Positions 12,675 through 14,903 of a DNA stretch of 14,903 bases are shown here, one piece after another. The position numbers and the translations under genes are program-made. This stretch comes from Chloroflexota bacterium (GTDB lineage: Bacteria; Chloroflexota; Anaerolineae; Caldilineales; Caldilineaceae). The notes beneath the pieces are model-generated. The model was not told the origin of the DNA, made no database searches, and worked only from the letters and a program-made list of their open reading frames with translations. The stretch lies in NCBI GenBank assembly GCA_003577365.1, contig QEUY01000013.1, positions 1 to 14,903 of the forward strand. Reading direction: 5' to 3'. Within the stretch, counting starts at the first letter, position 1. The number at the start of each line of letters is the position of its first letter.

Positions 12675-13559
12675 TCAGACAAAGTACTTGCCCACGAGCA
12701 AGTGGAGCCGCTCCACCACGGACGCGGGAACCGCGGCGCGGTTGGTGATGATGGCGTCTTGTAGGGCGTGGGCCTGGGGCGACGGCCCTGCCTGGGCTAA
12801 GGCGGCGATGGCGTTGACCACGGCTTGCTTGGCGATCTCGGCATTGCGGTGCAGCATACGCACCACAGCATCCACGGTGACGGCCTCTTCGCTGGTGTGC
12901 CAGACGTCGTAGTCGGTGACATGCGCCATCACGGCATAGCTCATTTCCGCCTCACGCGCCAGTTGGGCCTCCGGCGTGGTGGTCATGCCGATGATGTCCA
13001 TGCCCCAACTGCGGAAGACTTTGCTCTCGGCTTTGGTGGAAAAGCGCGGGCCTTCGATGGTGACAAAGCTGCCGCCTTGATGGACGCTGGCTCCGGTGGC
13101 GAGCGCCGCTTCGTAGCAGATGCGGCTGAGTTCAGGACAGAAAGGGTCGGCCAGGCCGATGTGGACGACGAGACCGGCTGTGCCTGCGTCCGGATCGTCA
13201 AAGAACGAGAGGGCGCGGTTGACGGTGCGGTCGAAGAGCTGGTCAGGGATGACGATGTCGCCGGGGTGGATGTGCTCTTGCAGGCTGCCGCAGGCGCTGA
13301 GGCTGATCAGGTATTCGACGCCGAGCTGTTTGAAGCCGTAGATGTTGGCGCGGTGGTTGAGCCGTGTGGGGCTGATGCGGTGGCCGCGGCCATGGCGGGC
13401 CAGAAAGGCGACCCGTTGGCCGTGGAGCGTGCCGACCAGGTAGCTGTCGGAGGGCGCGCCGAAGGGCGTGGTGAGCGTGACTTCTTGGATGTCGGAGAGC
13501 GCCTCGATCTGATAGACGCCTGTGCCGCCGATGACGCCGATACGGGTAGATTCGGGCAT
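12675..13559 (-). CDS. mtnP: S-methyl-5'-thioadenosine phosphorylase
   Basis: The 294-residue protein is a trimeric-type nucleoside phosphorylase that splits methylthioadenosine with phosphate into adenine and methylthioribose-1-phosphate in the methionine salvage pathway. Family marks are 'IGVIGGTGVY' (7-16), 'RHGRGHRISPTRLNHRANI' (55-73; phosphate and dimer region), 'SACGSL' (88-93), 'TIEGPRFSTKAES' (167-179), 'GMTTTPEAQLAREAEM' (191-206) and 'TDYDVW' (215-220). The two Asp of TDYD (D216, D218) point to 6-aminopurine (MTA) rather than inosine/guanosine specificity. Its length is usual. AAGGACC at 13567-13573 precedes ATG 13557-13559. It lies 38 bases after the rfbC-like gene and is the last of the hisG operon. 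Other methionine-salvage genes are not visible nearby. Confidence 0.93.
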   Translation of the reverse strand: MPESTRIGVIGGTGVYQIEALSDIQEVTLTTPFGAPSDSYLVGTLHGQRVAFLARHGRGHRISPTRLNHRANIYGFKQLGVEYLISLSACGSLQEHIHPGDIVIPDQLFDRTVNRALSFFDDPDAGTAGLVVHIGLADPFCPELSRICYEAALATGASVHQGGSFVTIEGPRFSTKAESKVFRSWGMDIIGMTTTPEAQLAREAEMSYAVMAHVTDYDVWHTSEEAVTVDAVVRMLHRNAEIAKQAVVNAIAALAQAGPSPQAHALQDAIITNRAAVPASVVERLHLLVGKYFV

Positions 13560-13597
13560 AGGTGTAGGTCCTTCGCTGTGTATGCTTGGGGCAATCC

Positions 13598-14134
13598 TTA
13601 GGGCAATTGTTGTGGGGCGATGGCGCGCAGCGGCGGGTTGGCGCGATCACGGTCGGAGAGAATGGGGGTCTCGATCCCCCATGGGATCGCCAGGTCTGGG
13701 TCATTCCACGCGATCCCGTGTTCATCGCTGCCGTCGTAGTAGTTGTCGACCAGATAGAGCAAGGTCGCAGCCGTGCGCGCCAGAAAGCCATGTGCGACGC
13801 CGACCGGGATAAACAGCCCCCTGGGGTTGGCTGCGTCGAGGTCGATGGTCTCTATTTGGCCGTAGGCCGGCGACTGGCGGCGCAAGTCCGCCAAGGCCAC
13901 GCGGATCGAGCCGTTGACCACCTGCCAGTAGTCGACCTGGCGGTGGTGGAAGTGCAGCCCGCGCAGAACGCCGGCGGCGCTTTCGCTGCGGTTGCTTTGG
14001 ACGATCTCCCAGGAGCGTTCGGGAAACCAATCTTTGCGGAAGGTCTCCATAAACTGTCCGCGTGCGTCTGAAAAGATGCGGAACTTGGCGAGCTTGACGC
14101 CTGGGATGATGGATGATTCGCTGATCTCAGTCAT
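13598..14134 (-). CDS. dTDP-4-dehydrorhamnose 3,5-epimerase-like cupin (RmlC family variant)
   Basis: The 178-residue protein has the RmlC cupin fold: 'GVLRGLHFHHRQ' (55-66) with the catalytic-type H61, a 'VVNGSIRVALADLR' strand pair (72-85), 'LFIPVGVAHGF' (107-117), aromatic 'YLVDNYY' (127-133) and the terminal 'WNDPDLAIPW' (143-152). True RmlC enzymes epimerise C3 and C5 of dTDP-4-keto-6-deoxyglucose in rhamnose synthesis. Here the segment after RGLH is 'FHHRQVDYW' rather than the usual form with a Lys just before the next strand, so substrate or reaction may differ. The ATG shares ATGA (14131-14134) with the hisG stop, so the two are translationally coupled. No other dTDP-sugar genes (rmlA, B, D) are in the window, which leaves its pathway open. 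Confidence 0.8.
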   Translation of the reverse strand: MTEISESSIIPGVKLAKFRIFSDARGQFMETFRKDWFPERSWEIVQSNRSESAAGVLRGLHFHHRQVDYWQVVNGSIRVALADLRRQSPAYGQIETIDLDAANPRGLFIPVGVAHGFLARTAATLLYLVDNYYDGSDEHGIAWNDPDLAIPWGIETPILSDRDRANPPLRAIAPQQLP

Positions 14135-14802
14135 GATAGGGTTGTTGCCGGTATGGGTTGCTGGTTCACCTGGCGCAGCCGGGCGATGATGCTGCGGATG
14201 GCATCGGACTGCAGACGATAGGCGGCTCGGTTGGCGATCAGGACGGCTTGACTTTTGAGGATGGTCCGGAATTCGACCAGTCCATTGGCGCGCAGGGTGT
14301 TGCCGCTCTCGACCAAGTCCACGATGAGGTCGGCCAGCCCGACCAACGGGGCAAGCTCGACGGAGCCTTTGAGGGTGATGATTTCGGCGTTGACACCGCG
14401 TTGGCGGAAGAATTCGGCGGTGAGATTGGGGAAGCTTGTGGCGACGCGCGGCTGGCTTTCATAGCGCAGCGGGGTGTCGGGGCGCGTGCCGAGGCCGGCC
14501 AGGCTCAAGCGGCAGTAGCCGAAGGGCAGCAAGAGCGGTTCATAGACATCGCGCTTGGCCTCGCGCAGCACATCCAGGCCGCAGATGCCCAGGTCCGCCG
14601 CGCCATACTCTACATAGGTGGGGACGTCGGCGGGCTTGGCCATGATATAGCGCACGGAGCCGTCGGCGCTCTCCAGGATCAGCTTGCGCCCGGCGTCGCC
14701 GGCAGGCAGCGGGATGCCGGCGCGGCCCAGATAGTCGAGAATGTCGTCGGTCAGGCGGCCTTTGGCAAGCGCCATGACCAGGCTGCGTGCAGGGCTGGAC
14801 AT
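14131..14802 (-). CDS. hisG: ATP phosphoribosyltransferase, short form
   Basis: The 223-residue protein catalyses the first step of histidine synthesis, joining ATP and PRPP. Marks are 'LVMALAKGRL' (8-17), 'YVEYGAADLGICGLDVL' (63-79), 'PLVGLADLIVDLVESGN' (152-168) with the PRPP-binding E165-S-G-N-T-L, and 'LRANGLVEF' (170-178). The length fits the HisGs class, which lacks the C-terminal histidine-binding domain and works with the regulatory subunit HisZ. ATG 14800-14802 is chosen because GGAGAG (14811-14816) lies eight bases before it; the frame could extend to 14841 but has no better site. It lies 25 bases after an upstream gene in the same direction and is coupled to the rfbC-like gene by ATGA. 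Whether a HisZ gene stands just outside the window cannot be seen. Confidence 0.93.
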   Translation of the reverse strand: MSSPARSLVMALAKGRLTDDILDYLGRAGIPLPAGDAGRKLILESADGSVRYIMAKPADVPTYVEYGAADLGICGLDVLREAKRDVYEPLLLPFGYCRLSLAGLGTRPDTPLRYESQPRVATSFPNLTAEFFRQRGVNAEIITLKGSVELAPLVGLADLIVDLVESGNTLRANGLVEFRTILKSQAVLIANRAAYRLQSDAIRSIIARLRQVNQQPIPATTLS

Positions 14803-14827
14803 GGGATATCCTCTCCGCGCATGGACA

Positions 14828-14903
14828 TCAGCGCGTGGCAATGGGCTGCGCGCCGCCCGGCTGGACCAGGGCGATGACTTGGTCGCTGGCTGCGGCGGAA
14901 ATC
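14828..14903 (-). CDS. C-terminal end of an unidentified gene upstream of hisG
   Basis: On the minus strand a frame is open from the window edge to TGA 14828-14830, giving 24 residues that end 'ALVQPGGAQPIATR'. The short gap to hisG (25 bases) and shared direction suggest an operon. HisZ would be a natural partner for a short HisG, but 24 residues are too few to identify it and other products are equally possible. Confidence 0.45.
   Translation of the reverse strand, partial: ISAAASDQVIALVQPGGAQPIATR

Noticed and set aside
12825..13601. 258-codon plus-strand ORF opposite mtnP
   Set aside because: mtnP is unambiguous on the other strand; the plus-strand product has no recognisable motif.
14828..14903. 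Assignment of the partial gene as hisZ
   Set aside because: Only 24 C-terminal residues are visible and they carry no HisZ-specific motif; genomic logic alone is not enough.

Overview
The window looks like chromosomal DNA of a GC-rich bacterium, most likely a member of the Chloroflexota (Anaerolineae/Caldilineae-like). The clues are secreted proteins built on long Pro/Thr 'PTPTP' linkers with a bacterial SH3 domain, GTG and TTG starts, a zinc-free ribosomal protein L33 and a short-form HisG. The taxon is an inference from style; no rRNA gene or other strong marker is present. There is no mobile element, CRISPR array, tRNA or rRNA gene.

Layout. (1) Position 2-448: the C-terminal end of a helical, HEAT-repeat-like protein. 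(2) 482-2394, minus strand: an SDR oxidoreductase followed by an ACMSD-type amidohydrolase, with a good promoter and a tandem 11-bp repeat in front and a possible second promoter between them. (3) 2595-6619, plus strand: a TTGACA-17-TAGAGT promoter, a GNAT acetyltransferase, two tandem 397-residue paralogues that read as glycine-loop-less relatives of the Gfo/Idh/MocA fold, and a metallo-beta-lactamase-fold hydrolase. Regions 2 and 3 are divergent and look like a small catabolic or modifying neighbourhood for an unknown compound. (4) 6606-7216, minus strand: two translationally coupled small membrane proteins. (5) 7217-7493: a repeat-rich divergent control region, then an OmpR-type response regulator that appears to be leaderless, its ATGA-coupled histidine kinase, and a PT-linker lipoprotein. 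(6) 10117-10242: a bidirectional terminator region with a duplicated 18-mer. (7) 10243-11961, minus strand: a large secreted SH3 protein with repeated beta domains. (8) 11962-12387: a 426-base gene-free stretch of lower GC content with a plus-strand promoter and several hairpins, a candidate non-coding RNA or regulatory element, ending in the rpmG terminator. (9) 12388-14903, minus strand: rpmG with its own promoter, and a tight hisG - rfbC-like - mtnP operon preceded by the tail of another gene.

How the parts work together. The SDR/amidohydrolase unit and the GNAT/Gfo-Idh-like/MBL unit face away from a shared control region and are probably co-regulated. The two-component system has its own repeat array upstream, which suggests autoregulation; the downstream lipoprotein and the divergent membrane proteins are its nearest candidate targets. 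The last block is housekeeping: translation (L33), histidine synthesis, nucleotide-sugar chemistry and methylthioadenosine salvage. The best candidates for something undescribed are the paired Gfo/Idh-like proteins, the structured gene-free region at about 12029-12311, and the repeat array in front of the response regulator.
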